64,000 nucleotides of DNA from Siphonodentalium dalli (GCA_032622095.1 CP136063.1:178415956-178479955), one strand, 5' to 3'; counted from the first letter of the stretch, positions 36,109 through 48,651 are shown. Numbers and translations: made by a program. Notes: a model not told the origin generated them from the sequence alone.

Positions 36109-36390
36109 TCAATCCGATTAGACGCTTCTAAATTACTATTTCTTTGGCTTCGGGGGTAAAAGAAATATTTGATTCGAGTCGAGGAACCCACCCATCAAAG
36201 CTCAGAGTGATTAGATATCGATGTTTGAAATTTGCTGTTTCTGTTGTTTGTGGACCAGATCTTTTTCAGGACCACGTGCTCAAACGGACAAATTGATGGG
36301 TGGGTTCCTCGACTCGAATCAAATATTTTTTCCCCCCGAAGCCAAATAAATAGTAATTTAAGAGCGTCTGATCGGACTGAGTACCTTTAA
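36109..36390. mobile_element. TTAA MITE family 3, intact copy (unit B)
   Basis: The left terminus is TTAAAGGTACTCAATCCGAT and the right terminus is ATCGGACTGAGTACCTTTAA. The terminal inverted repeats are about 95 bp and continue through CTTCGGGGGTAAAAGAAAT and TCGAGGAACCCACCCATCAA. The element is 282 bp including both TTAA sites, and the middle has no coding capacity. TTAA flanks fit piggyBac-like target choice, although the terminal bases differ from the CCC start of families 1 and 2. Confidence 0.85.
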
Positions 36391-38180
36391 CCTCTGATCT
36401 GTGAAGTGATATGTGATGCTATAATCCAATGAAATCGCGCATAGTCTGCGCCACTCTCCAATGAAATGGAGGGAATCCCTTCAATACAGAAACTATTTTA
36501 ATTACGAGCTCTAGCGACGTACATCCGTTTGGATTTTCGTCGGCTTATCAAAGAGACTGCGAACTACATGCTTTATAGTATTATACCCTGCCGAAGCTGT
36601 GGTCAGTTGTTCGCACAGAAGTGAGACAAATGCGCTTTAGTTTTACCATATTAGGAATAGACTAAACAGAAACGCTCTTTATTATTTTATCCTGAATAAT
36701 ATTTTTCAAAATTTTATGACTTAACTAAGTCTTATATGTCGTTTAGAAAGTCACATAATAGTATTTAACACATTTATTTTAACACACCTATTATAATTAC
36801 CGAAACGGGACTGAGATGTATCAAAAGCGAGCTGTTGCAGATTTCAAGCCACCGTGGGGGGGGGGGGGTAATTGATGTTATAATATCCTTACTGTGTTAT
36901 ACTAACATTGTTATTAGCGATAAATAGTTTGATTGATCCCATTGTCATGTCGCACTTAGACGCCTAACATGCGTTCTGATGGAAACAATTATTTATCACA
37001 TATCGATAATCGTCACATGGCAATTTCTATTAGGTAATTCTTCTATAAGATTTACAATTCCCTGGTATATGAATCCTATTACACCGGCTAAATTGGTGCC
37101 AAATTAGAGGCCTTGTTCTTTTATTACCGCACCTATATACGATTCTCATGCAATTCCACTAACCAGTAATGTCGACATCACGACCCCCCCCCCCCACGTG
37201 CTAGCGCAAGGCACCGGAGACAGGACCAGCTACCCGTCTCGCCAATGGGAGCACAATGTGGGGGGGGGGGGGGCACATTTGTGGTCCACAGGATGGTAAG
37301 TACTACCCCATGTACGAACCGAAATTGAACTGTTGTTATATTGTCCTCAGAACAAATTATGATTATCCATTCTGAAATCTAAATGTGAGTTTGTTCCTCA
37401 AAAGGTACAGCGTAGCATTTTGCTAATCAAATGCTGCAAATTGCTACATAATTTAATATTTCATTTCGGCCAATTTGGCCGGTTACTTCATGTGACTTTT
37501 TCATCTGACGTGTGTGTCGGATAATTGATCTGGAGGATTTATGTAAATGTTAGCCCAAACTACATTTCCAAGTAACGATGGTTTTGTTGTTTATTTTGAG
37601 GAATAATACCGCGTCAGATGAATTCAGCCCAAATATGTTAACAGTTGTCGTGTCAAACATTCGGCAGTAGGTTAGCGTTATTTAGTATTTGTAGATGTCC
37701 TTTAACATGGGGAAAATAGACTAACTGCGCTTGAACGAGCATGTGAATTTGTCGTTTTTAATGTACAGCAACTTGATAATCAATAACAGAGGCATTCTCT
37801 GTCAAATAAGGTCGCTCTATTTACGGTATTAATTGCGGAACTTTCTAAAGTAAACTACGCGTAAACGGATACATACGGTAAATTCTAGAATGTGCCGGGA
37901 TCGGCCTAATCGCCCCAGGGCCAACTCGCCCAGTCGACGTGTGTCAATTCGGTACCTACTATAACATGTACCCGAGTCCGATACGGAATAAAAGATGTAT
38001 ACGGGTGTTATATAGCGTTTGGTCCGTTGTTTCTCAATGAATATTATTGAAATTTGGTGTATATGTCCGGGCTGGGACATGGAATACAACAACGTTTGAA
38101 TTGTTTTTAAATTTACAAATTTGTTGATTTTATTCAATTTGTTTTCGTTCTGAAAACACACTATAAAGTGTATATAATAT

Positions 38181-38480
38181 AATAACGAACACGAGACATA
38201 CATAATTTATAAACTGTTAACAAAAGATATCAAATTCAATACATGACAAAGATGACTCAGTGGAGTTTATAAAGTGAACATAAAAACATTGAGGTAAGAA
38301 TCTTTTTAAGGAATGCAACTTTATTTAATGATAATAAACACATAAATTAAAATAACAAACATGAGACATACATGATTTATAAACTGTTAACAAAAGATAT
38401 CAAACTCAATACATGACAAAGATGACTCAGTGAAGTTTATAAAGTGAACATAAAAATATTAAGGTAAGAATCTTTTTAAG
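38181..38480 (+). repeat. 130-bp direct repeat pair
   Basis: 38181-38310 and 38351-38480 are near-identical. Both run from GAGACATACA through AAACTGTTAACAAAAGATAT to GGTAAGAATCTTTTTAAG. A 40-bp AT-rich spacer separates them. Confidence 0.88.
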
Positions 38481-39979
38481 CATTACTAAACCGTTTAGCA
38501 CAGACCACAGTCCACTTCACTCATCCGATCATCACCGAACTTCATATTTATCTTGATATTGATCTATCAGATGAGAGCTATCAAATATTTTTTTAATTTC
38601 ATAGGAAAAAATGGTCGCCAGCGGCCATATTGCATTTACGTTATATTTTATCGCGTCATGTCGATATCTAGTATTACTTAGAAATTTCACCTTTCCAGAT
38701 TCATAATTGCTCCATTGACTGTAACAGATGAAATTATTCCCCTCTTCGGATAGAGTGTCACTGAAACTTTATTTTGTCAGACTGTCTGTATAATCACTGA
38801 TTATATATGGCAATAATCTGTAATAAGATGTAGCACTATTTTATTTTATATTTACATGCAGTGCTGTTTTTATACATCAATTCTAATCCCCCTAGATCAT
38901 CATGTGATCGATCATACATCGCGCGAGGACCTGGTTGAATTAAGGGGGTTTTATGGATCACTTCTGTCCTCAAGCTAGATTATACTTATGACATTTAATG
39001 GCATGTTTCTAACGTGGAGGGTTAGATATGCTTGAGAAACCACCACTCTTTAATTCACACCAAGTTCTCAGCTGTCATGTTCGGATATTAGAACCCATAG
39101 CCATGATATATGGTTTATTTTGTGTATACTAGTAATATAGTTATTTTCAGTACCTTTATATACCAGTACTGTGTATAACAATGCATATAAATTAATCCAT
39201 GTATACATGTATATTGATTCAACGGATTCAGTGGTTTTGTCCATCAGTCTATCAAATTTGCGGGGAAAACATGGCCACAAGCAGTACACCCTGCTAAATT
39301 TCGAATTTGAATCAATTGGCGCACCCTGCAGCCAGCTTTTATTGGAGAACTTTTTCTTATGTGGATATTTTGGGTCACCGCTAGATGTGAGCCATATTTT
39401 GTTCTCAAACTGTCCTTGTGAAGACATCACTGCCAGCGGTGATCTTCAATTTTACTATTTTTATGGCTAAATAATTTGGTTGATCCTACAGACGAGACCC
39501 CTTGTCCGATCGTCATCAGATTCCACAATTATCTTCTGGATAACCAGGGTGAGAGTAATCTAATTTTCCCGAATTTCGTTAAAAAACATTACCACAGGCA
39601 GCAATTTGGTATCTTACTCTTTGATCCTCTTTTGCATGACTGAATTGTTTAGCAACTGTACAGACATATCCCTCATCTGGTTTTTATATACATGTATATC
39701 TCTTCATGAGGATAGCCAGTATTACGTAGGTACTTCAACTTTCTGCATTCCTGTCATCATTTGAAATATAAAAATTTACCTGATACATGCACCCTTCAAA
39801 ATTTGTTTCGTCGTATCTATTTTAATGACCCGTATGGTAATATTGATACAGATATATTTGTCAAACATTTCTTTGTACAATATACAGGTATTTAGTTTGT
39901 AACTAAATCTAGAAATATATAATAGTAGCTCGTGGACCCCACTTCGTCCGGGATGTTCCCCTCTGATTTTCGGAGAAAT

Positions 39980-40400
39980 GCGCGATTTAACCTTGAATTG
40001 ACTATTTTAAAGGTGAAAGTCATGTCGGGGTCACGATTTGACCCGTCCAAAACACTCCCCGGACAAACGGCACGACAAAAGTACCCGTCGAAATCCGCCC
40101 GGCTTTATACCCGATTTGACCTTGAATTGACAATTTTGAATGTCAAGATCAGGTCAGGGTCATGATTTGACCCACCCGAAACACTCCTGGGACAAAAGTA
40201 ACAGTAGGTATCAAATTTCGTTGAAATACTTCCGTTTTACCAGATTTGACCTTGAATTGATCTTTTTGAATGTCAAAGTCAGGTCGGGATCAAGATTTGA
40301 CCCGTCCAAAATACTCCCTGGAAATAATTTCCCCTAGGTATCAAATTTCGTCAAATCTGTCCGGCAGTTTTCCCGGCCATAGCTAACAGACAAACAGACA
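39980..40400 (+). repeat. Tandem repeat of about 130 bp, three units, with CAGACA tail
   Basis: GATTTGACCTTGAATTGA or a close variant starts at about 39981, 40113 and 40241. Each is followed by GTCAGGTCGGGGTCA-type and GACCCGTCCAAAA-type blocks. The array ends in CATAGCTAACAGACAAACAG, a tail style seen at 3' ends of RTE-like retroelements (family knowledge, not proven here). Confidence 0.75.
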
Positions 40401-40879
40401 GACAAATGTCCAAAATATATATTAAACTAGCTGATGTACTCGACTTCGTTCGGGCTAGTTAGGGATTTTTTTTGTGATCGCCTCCATCTGGACAGTACCC
40501 AGTATATACAGCGTCTGACCAAACTATTGTTCAATTGGTCAAGAAACATGCCTATATCAGCACGTTCGAGAACATGGTCCCACGTGAAATTGGACCCGTC
40601 CATATTGCTCCCGGGATCGAAGTAGTCCTACACACAAATTTTTAGTCGGATCGGTCAAGGTCCAGAAACATGCCTATGAGCGAGGTCAAGTTGACACGTT
40701 AAATACCAAATTCGAGCAGTGTTAGAGTCTATAACACATACACACATGCATTCACGCATACACACATACATACATACATACAGACAGGTGTTTCAAAATG
40801 TATAATCGATAGCTACAACAATTCTATGGTAGATAGTTCACGGCCGACCTGATGCATGCATCTTAGTTTTCTTGTATAG

Positions 40880-42507
40880 CATGGTGTTACCCTCTGTATG
40901 TTATCAATTAATTGGATCATGTTACTTGTAACAGTAGAGCTCTTCGCGTGTATTCCAAACCATTTACCAGCCAACTGTCAGTTCACCCTGTATATACGTG
41001 GTGTTTATGTGGCATAATGTGGGTAAGAGAGATTTTATTTTGGAACTCACTTCGAAGTAACTTGATTCAAGCAACACTTATGGGCCAGCCAAAATTTCCT
41101 GGTATTTCAAAATGGATTTTCTCAAAATTTGTCAGGAATTTCTTTGTGAATTTTTTTTACAAGTGATTATTGTGACACAATATTTAAGAACCATTGAACC
41201 ATTGGCTATTATAACCTCATTTACTTCACTTTTATGGCATGAAAAATATTTTAAATTTTCTCTGTTTTAAGGTACCAAGAACTTCTGTAAAGTATTTTTT
41301 TCTTCATATGTGCAATTCATATATCCATGATATGATTTATGAAGATCACGAGAGGAGACTTAATTATTTCTGATTCGTGAAATTTAATGATTATTTTCAT
41401 TTAGAAAGTCAACGACCCATAAATAATTTTCTATATTTGAGAATTTTCACGACATGCCTGTTGATCAATGACTAATTCGGTTCAGATGAGTTCTGTGTCA
41501 TTGGTTCATAACCAAGTTAAAGCTGACAACCATACCTCTTAACACTGAGGCCTAATTCTAGATGATTGCTCCTGTTTGGGTGGACCATGCGCACTGCATA
41601 GCAACATTTGTTTTCATAGGGCTGCAATATTTGTGGCCGCTTTATTCTTCATTATTATATATGGGGGTATGATGCTATATTATGCAATTAAAATCTAGCT
41701 TAACATTATGATACAAATGAAGCCTCCTTTCATAGAACCAAGACAATAAGCTATTTGGTGATTGGAGTTTTGTGTGAAATTATTAATTATTCTAGCAGTT
41801 CTTGATACCGAAAGGGACAAAACAGAATCATAATATTTTGAACTTCTCTTGATAATTGCTCAGATTCTATGTACAATGAAGATGATATGTAAATATCAAG
41901 ATTTTTCGCCAAATAGATCCAGAGAAATTCTTTGGATTTATGCAAATTTAAGACTTAAATGTGCTGTTTGTAATTTTAGAAATAGCCAGCTTCAAACAAT
42001 TTGACTATAAAGGGACATATTCTTTATGCATTGTTTGCTGTTAAAAGCAAAACGTTGGTTCAGCAATTGGTTTTCTTGGGAAAGAAAACTGCCCTTCAAA
42101 TTGGCTAAGTTGCGATTCAATGTTCCAATTTGCATGTTGTCTTTTTTACATTATAATTGACATCTGACCGAAACTTGCCATGTTCCCTAAGCTATGCCCC
42201 TTGGTATTGGCTGCCTCCGCCTTGTTTGAACATATTTTATTAGTCATCCCACACATGCCTCCGCCTCCCTGTTATGTGTATTTGGCAAACAAACTTCAAT
42301 ACATACGCTAAGAATAACTGGTCCCTCTCCTGATAATTTACAACGTATTCTGGGGGAGAAGACCTCAAGTGAAGGGGGTAACTTTGTGCAAAGATAATCA
42401 TAGAGACGAATTTAAAATTATATTTTTGTTTAATAATACAGGGAGATTGGTAATCACATATATTATATGATCAATCTGGATGGTCCTTGTATGTGAGCAG
42501 AGATAAG
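40880..42507. other. Downstream flank of tropomyosin gene B, non-coding
   Basis: Collinear with 24796-26391 of unit A. No gene is seen. It contains the same weak minus-strand polyadenylation candidate (TATTATTAAAC at about 42430). Confidence 0.5.
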
Positions 42508-43248
42508 CTAGTATCCTGTAAGCTCGGCGAATGTTTGGTCCAGTTCGTCTGTGATCGCCTTGTATTTGAGCTTCGAGCTAAGAACATCCTCGTCAAGACG
42601 GTCGACGTCCTTCTCTAGTTTTGTAACGGCTCGTTCCGCTTCGGCTGTCCGGTTTTCCGAAAATTGAAGACGATCAGTAAGATTTTTAATAGTAGCCGTA
42701 TCTCTATCTTCGCGGTCGCTGGCCTCTTTTTCGATATTCTGCAGCGATTGGATTTTGTGATCAGCTTCTTTCAAAGACTCGTCAAGGTTAACAAGCTTAC
42801 ATTCGCATTCCGCCAAACGTGTTTCAGCTCGTTCCAGGTCCGCATCCGAAGTTTTAAGTTTAGTGACGACTTCGTTGAGTTTCTTCTCTGAATCTTCTGT
42901 CTGAAACTTCGCTTCTGTCAACTGCTTCTCCTGCATCTCAAGTTTCGATTCATCTGAAATGGATTTACTGTCCAGTACCTTCCTCTCCCGTTCACTCGCG
43001 TCCGCCAGCTTAGAGGTATCTTCCAGTTTGTTGGTGGTCGAAGTCAGTCGCTCTTCTGCTCGAGCTAGGTCCTCCTCGACGAGCTGTATCTTCCGTGTCT
43101 GGGCGTGAATCTCGGCCTCGCACTCCGATACTCGCTTATCCTTCTCTTCCAGCTTTGCCTTGGTGTCAGCTAACTGCTCGCTGGCTTTGTCGAATTCTTG
43201 CTCGACGTTAGAGTTATTCTTTTGCAAGGCCATGAGGTCCTCCATCAC
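42508..43248 (-). CDS. TPM: Tropomyosin gene B, exon 2 (residues 39-284)
   Basis: Same 246-residue coiled-coil exon as gene A, from [19 protein letters not shown] to [13 protein letters not shown]. By hand comparison there are about ten nucleotide differences from gene A in 741 bp. Only two change the protein (Ala to Ser in KNNxNVE and Ile to Thr in LTSxTNKL). The predominance of silent changes suggests both copies have been under purifying selection since duplication, though the numbers are small. The acceptor TTGTAG before the GTG at 43248 is intact and there is no internal stop. Confidence 0.95.
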   Translation of the reverse strand: MMEDLMALQKNNSNVEQEFDKASEQLADTKAKLEEKDKRVSECEAEIHAQTRKIQLVEEDLARAEERLTSTTNKLEDTSKLADASERERKVLDSKSISDESKLEMQEKQLTEAKFQTEDSEKKLNEVVTKLKTSDADLERAETRLAECECKLVNLDESLKEADHKIQSLQNIEKEASDREDRDTATIKNLTDRLQFSENRTAEAERAVTKLEKDVDRLDEDVLSSKLKYKAITDELDQTFAELTGY

Positions 43249-43709
43249 CTACAATGGATTAAATAAATTATTTTTATGAAAGCAGAATTGTAATAGTGGC
43301 CGTATACGAGCGCCCAAATTTTTAGGGGGGGGGCTGAGACTTTTTGCCCGTATTTTGTAAATGATATATTCATGGTTGTAACACAATTTGTGTAGAATAT
43401 ACCTTGTATATAAGTACACATAAATATAACATAATAGATTCCAATTAATCTTAAACATATAATTCGGGAAGAAATGTGAAAAATACTGTAATGTGCCACA
43501 ATTCCCCCTGAAATACCATTCAATTTGCCCGAAAATTTCGCGAAATTATTATCAGTTGCTCGAAAATTGTCCGAATTTTGAGCTTTTGAAACTTTGGGGT
43601 GTGTGGAGCCCTCCCACCCCTAGCCCATGCGGCTATAATTGCAACAGCGTTATAAAGATGTAAAGAAAATTGAAACGACTATATATGTATAGGGGATGAA
43701 AATGTCAAA

Positions 43710-43918
43710 TTAACCCATTCTATTCTAAATTAATTCGCCCATTCAGTTATAAAAATCTATATTGGAGTAGTCTATTATTCATTTGGATGGATGTTCAGGT
43801 AATAAAAGGAGACTACAGACAGGATAAAAGTGCAGAAGGATACATATTCATTGGGGGGGGGGGAATGTTCAGATAATAAGTTCAACAAACGACCTATGAA
43901 CTAATAATCTGAACATTT
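43710..43918 (+). mobile_element. TTAA MITE family 1, right end deleted (unit B)
   Basis: Starts TTAACCCATTCTATTCTAAA and runs through the central hairpin (TAATAAGTTCAACAAACGACC). It ends at GAACATTT, where unit A continues for another 70 bp to its TTAA. The deletion endpoints share ATTT. A poly(G) run (about 43851-43862) lies inside the element. Confidence 0.8.
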
Positions 43919-44449
43919 GCTTGTTGCTTGCTTTATTGAAGCCCCATGACGGTTTGAGGATCCCAATCATACCTGTATCAATTCTACCGTGTGTCACATT
44001 GCGGTCTGGTTCGCCGAAAGACTAATTCAAGAATCTATCGCTTCAGGGAGAATGAAAAGAACTACACTGAACAGTAATGATCAATCACCTCACTTATGTG
44101 CGGAAACTAGAAAACAGCTATTAATTCCCAATGACTTCGGTTTGTTTTTTCAGAGTATACACAATCAGTATACCAGCATGCCACGTACTTATCGACACAC
44201 ATTTCCCTTCTACCAACTTATGTATATACACACATCGTTCTTAATTTCAACCGCGTGCGCCATGTCCGTTTCATTAGATTTACCAGATGACATTCCTGAC
44301 CGTTGCCATTAGATGTTGTCTGCCCTATATGAGGTCTAAATTTTAAGGGGTGGATACTGTTATAATTTATATGACGGAATTGAAGCCTCTAGACACAAAG
44401 CAAGACATTGTCATCCAACGTCATCTTTTGTATTAGTAAGTGTTATATC

Positions 44450-44573
44450 AGGGGCAGCAGGAAGACGACCAACTATGGCTATGCTGCTCCTGTGCAATAA
44501 CTGTTATTATTTGTCATTTGTAAAATAATATTTATTGTTATTGTACAAATAAAATCGAATCTAATCTAAAATA
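44450..44573 (+). mobile_element. Non-LTR retrotransposon 3' end only (unit B)
   Basis: Counterpart of 28276-28403. It has GGGGCAGCAGGAAGACGACC, the AATAAAATCG end and a (TCTAA)-type tail. The short coding-less fragment predates the duplication. Confidence 0.65.
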
Positions 44574-45532
44574 TAGTATCGGATATACCCGGTCCGAATT
44601 TACACTATATATATATAGATGTCCATCCACAAAAACCCGAGACAGTCGTATCAAATGTCAGTTACATGAATTTACATTACGGCAGCAATCATATGACCAA
44701 GGCAAATATGACACACACATGATGGCTTTATGACGCAGTTTCGATCATTTTTGAATGTCATGCAAGGAGGTGACCATGGTTACCATAACAAATATGCCAA
44801 GGATTGGATATGAAAAAATATCTAATTTGTGTTCAATCTGAGTAACAGGTGCCATGCACGCGATATTAGGATTGTATTTCAAAATGAGATTCCAGATTTA
44901 ATCGAATGGGATGGTTATATGATACCACAAACACCATATAAAACGGCACCAATAACCAAGTGTTGTTCTATTTGAGATTTCTATGTAACTCTTTGGAGCC
45001 TTGTCATTTCCATCAGGTACACATATATGTATACGTCTTTATGATAACTCCCGTATAACGTTAGGACAGCTAGCTTTCCTTTCGGTACCAACCGCTTTCC
45101 AGAATGCATATACTTTTGGGGGATACACCATTAAAGAAAGTTTGTATCGGTTTCTTCCTTGGTCTTCGCAGCCTGTAATATCGACGGAATAGCCGCTGGC
45201 AAAGACGAAGTCACGCGTGGTCTATTGCACACGTAACAGCAATGCGCGTACGAAAATAAGTACACTTAGTTTTCTAGATATTACCCAAGGGTAGGGAGCA
45301 CATGGTCTCAATTTCAGAAATAAAAATAGGATTCTCCAACATTCTTACCAAATTTCCTATCTAAATCTCATTCGTTTATAATGTTTGGTTTTACAGTCGC
45401 ATTAATATGGAGACGAGATTCATAATTGCCCAGCAAATGTGGATATATTTATGTAACACATTAGCTATATCAGTGTTTGTTGTTGAGATATATATATACC
45501 ATGTAGGTGAAGAAAAGGACGAATACTTCCTT

Positions 45533-46718
45533 AAATGTGAGACCAATAAAATAATGGGATTGAGATCCGTCGTTGATATATTTGTTTCTATTTAAACGAT
45601 CTTGTCGCTATTCGACACGTTCGTTAAACTTCAGGGGTGTGCATGGGTTGCCAAATGGTGGGGGTGGGGTATCAGGAGGAACAAATAGTCTATGTCGAAC
45701 TCGATAAAAAGAAATTATGTCAACTCCTAAATAATACGACTGAAGACAATGCGGTAAGATTATCCCAGTTTATTGCGCCCTCTTATTGGTGTGTCTGGAC
45801 AGGCATATATGGTACTGTCGTTTTGGAGGTGATGGACCAACTATGATTAAAAACGTACTCGGTATTTGCGTAATTGAACCACACTTTTGGCCTGATTATT
45901 ATTCTGCAAGCTATTTCGTGCACTATTCAGATGGTATGCAATTTAATGTTGATACTTTGGTATACACCACAAAACAATCGGTAGTATTATTTTACTTTAG
46001 TAAAAAGGGAAATAGTATTCATTCCACAGAGAGCCTATGAATAATAATTTATGACCCATTGGGATCCCGTGGGCTCGTGAAAAGTGAATTGTTGGTATTT
46101 TAACCCTTTACCCAACAAACCGGCCAAAACCGGCCAAATAAAGCTTCAACAGCCTAAAATATCTTCGGTCTGTCTCAATAGAACCATACAAATATGGATA
46201 TCATTGGAACCGGCTCCTTGACCACATTGTGATAGTTACAGTTATGCCCTGTGCCAATGCATTCTCTTATATATGCGAGTCGACCATAGGTCGCCTCGCA
46301 TATATAAGAGAATGCATTGGCCTAAACACTTTTTACCATTTTTTCTTACATTCTTTAACAATTTTATAATTTTTAATGTGTTAAGCCAATGCATTCTCTT
46401 ATATATGCGAGGCGACCTATGGTCGACTCGCATATATAAGAGAATGCATTGGCACAGGGCCGTTCTGTTGGGTAAAGGGTTAATTCGCGTGCGCATGCTT
46501 AGTCTTAGCGTCTTCTTTTTGAGAAATCGCCATTTTATCGAGTGAAAGATTGATGAACTAGTATATTTTATATAATTATGCCTAATAATATGATCTTGAG
46601 GGCGTTACCATTTCTGACTATGTTTTTCTTGTATATACAGGGATCTTGTAATCACATCAATACCCATGCAATGTGGCCATTGAATAAATCGACCGGAAGT
46701 TAATCTGCTTCGTGGAAA
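45533..46718. other. 1.2-kb block present only in unit B
   Basis: Unit A passes directly from GACGAATACTTC to the TATATCGCGAGAAAAGTGGC block. In unit B about 1.19 kb lies between, including the palindromic MITE at 46101-46483. Short open frames (45637-45846, 45786-46040) match nothing I recognise. Whether B gained it or A lost it cannot be decided from this window. Confidence 0.65.
46101..46483. mobile_element. TTAA MITE family 2 with two internal 69-bp palindromes, copy 1
   Basis: The termini are TTAACCCTTTACCCAACA and its exact complement TGTTGGGTAAAGGGTTAA, giving TTAA flanks and 14-bp inverted termini. Inside are two near-perfect 69-bp palindromes (46253-46321 and 46385-46453). Each arm carries ATTCTCTTATATATGCGAG. 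The second palindrome is the exact reverse complement of the first, including the off-centre mismatch, with a 63-bp AT-rich spacer. The element has no coding capacity. TTAA plus CCCTTT termini are characteristic of piggyBac-type elements. Confidence 0.9.
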
Positions 46719-47236
46719 CACTATATCGCGAGAAAAGTGGCCGGTACAGGAGTCAGAACAAGAATATGTAATGTTACAAATAAGTGTAGAGAGGGATCCT
46801 CGTATATTAACATGTATTTTATTTTGTGTTCTTTGGTTTCCATGCCTTTTACTCTTAATCTTTTACGATAATTATAAAAATAAAATCTTGAATTTTGTGT
46901 CTGTAGAAGTGGGGAACTCCATTCATATGCAGTGCACGGCGGTATTCGGTCATTAAAATGTGATAACGGCATGTTTAAAGCATCTTCTATTCCTCCGCGG
47001 GGCAGAGTTTGAAGTGAGCATTTACCGTGATCAGATGCAATCTCACAACAAGCTGTAAACTGGCTGCGTAAAATCAATGGAATCGTGATAAAACTCCTCA
47101 TGATTAATTCAATATTTATGACGATTCAGTCGATTCTACTAAAAGAAATTTGCAAAAAAAAATCACGATATCACTTGACGCATGTTGAGTCGTAACTTTG
47201 AATGCCTACTGCGTTTATTACTCGTGACAACGTTCG

Positions 47237-48651
47237 CAGTGGAGTGGAAACGGGTATCTATTTAAAGTTGTTCTTGCTCATATATGCCGATGATACTGTA
47301 TTATTGGCCGACACGCGTGGCGGTCTACAGAGTTCCTTAGATAATTTCTCTGCGTATTGTACACGTTGGAAATTGAATGTGAACATTGCAAAATCAAACG
47401 TTGTCGTTTTTGGACGTAAGCCGAAAAATATGAACCAGCTACAAACTTTCACGATTAAAGACCAAATCATTGAACAGGTTGATCATTTTAAATACCTCGG
47501 AACGACATTCCACAAAAGAGGAACTTTCGCAATGGAAAGGAATCTAAGATGCCAATCCGCGAAAAAGGCGATGTGCGCATTACTCAATAAAGCCCGTTAT
47601 AATAAGCTCACTATAAAAAGTATCCTGGAGATCTACGAAAAATCGATTGTACCAATCATGACTTATGGAGCGGAGGTGTGGGGCTATGAAAACCTAACAT
47701 GCTTTGAAAAACTGGAATTATGGTTCTTGAAATTCGCACTTAAACTGAAAAAGTCCACACCGAATGCTTTCATTTATGGGGAACTTGGAATGTGTCCCAT
47801 AACAGTGAAAATCAAAACCCGTTCCCTCTCGTACTGGGCTAAGCTAATCTCTATGCCGACTAATAGATTACCACTTATGTTGTATTATGTTATGTATTGT
47901 TTATATTGTGAAAATGTTTTTAATAATTCATTGATTATTGGTATTCGAGATACCCTTAATTGCCTCGGTATGAGTATTGTCTGGACCAACCAACAAGTTC
48001 TAAGCATAAAAAGCTTTAACCGCACAATTTCTGGCAAACTACGCGACGTATACATACAAGAATGGTGGACCACAATATCTAAATCAAGCAAGTACGCATT
48101 TTACCGGATTATAAAGCCCAACTTTGAAACAGAGAATTATCTAACCCTAGATGATAACAGATCAGTTAACTATATTATGGCCTTCCGGACAAGAAACCAC
48201 AAACTCCCTATAGAACATGGTACTTGGACAAATACGGATTACTCAGACCGAATTTGCACACTATGTAATCTTGAAATCGGCGACGAATATCACATGGTAA
48301 TGAAATGTAGGGAACTTAATGAACTTCGAATAAAATACCTGAAACCCTACTACTACCAGACACCTAACACTCACAAACTAGCCGCTCTTTTCAACTCCCG
48401 AAATCAAAAGACAGTTAAAAATCTATCAGTTTTTATTAAGAAGATCCTAGAAATATTCAGGTCCGCCTGAGGCTTATTACCACCCGCCTGACATATTGAA
48501 ACAACCGAATACCGCCCAACATTTCTATATTCTATTATTATGCCATATATAATATATACATGTATACCTGTACTGAAATATATTGTATATTATACCCATA
48601 TATATCTGTAATGTCTAAATTTGACGATCAGAATAAACTAATTGAATTGCA
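47237..48651 (+). mobile_element. Non-LTR retrotransposon insertion, 5' truncated, unit B only
   Basis: Unit A shows the empty site near 29816. The insert begins in the RT domain just before YADD and ends after an AT-rich 3' region with AATAAACTAATTGAATTG. No long target duplication is visible. It lies in the tropomyosin B intron, antisense to the gene. It is distinct from the elements at 12236 and 16891 because its C-terminus has a Cys/His zinc-binding block. Confidence 0.88.
47238..48470 (+). pseudogene. RT C-terminal half with zinc-finger motif
   Basis: About 410 uninterrupted codons from the retrotransposon; the reading frame extends upstream into target DNA by chance. The catalytic YADD is at 47283-47294, in LLIYADDTVLLAD. 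It is followed by LNVNIAKSNVVVFG, FKYLGTTFHKRG and the thumb segment IVPIMTYGAEVWG. Near the end CTLCNLEIGDEYHMVMKC (48255-48308) fits a C-x2-C-x8-H-x4-C zinc-binding pattern, found at the C-terminus of several non-LTR RT proteins. The fingers and endonuclease are missing, so it cannot be autonomous. The lack of internal stops suggests a recent insertion. Confidence 0.88.

Larger units (their letters stand above)
37462..40879. other. 3.4-kb block present only in unit B
   Basis: Unit A joins directly across this point (about 24787-24796). The block has no recognisable gene. It carries a 130-bp direct repeat pair (38181-38310 and 38351-38480), stretches of the GGCCGCCAGCAGCC-type family at about 38500-38660 and 39240-39460, and a triple repeat of about 130 bp at 39980-40370. 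That triple repeat ends in a GACAAACAGACAGACAAATG run. A short (ACAT)n-like microsatellite lies at about 40734-40790. It could be one large mobile element or an assembly of insertions. Confidence 0.65.

Noticed and set aside
46242-46545. Similar proteins on both strands (MRVDHRSPRIYKRMHW)
   Set aside because: Produced by the palindromes of a MITE, which read the same on both strands.
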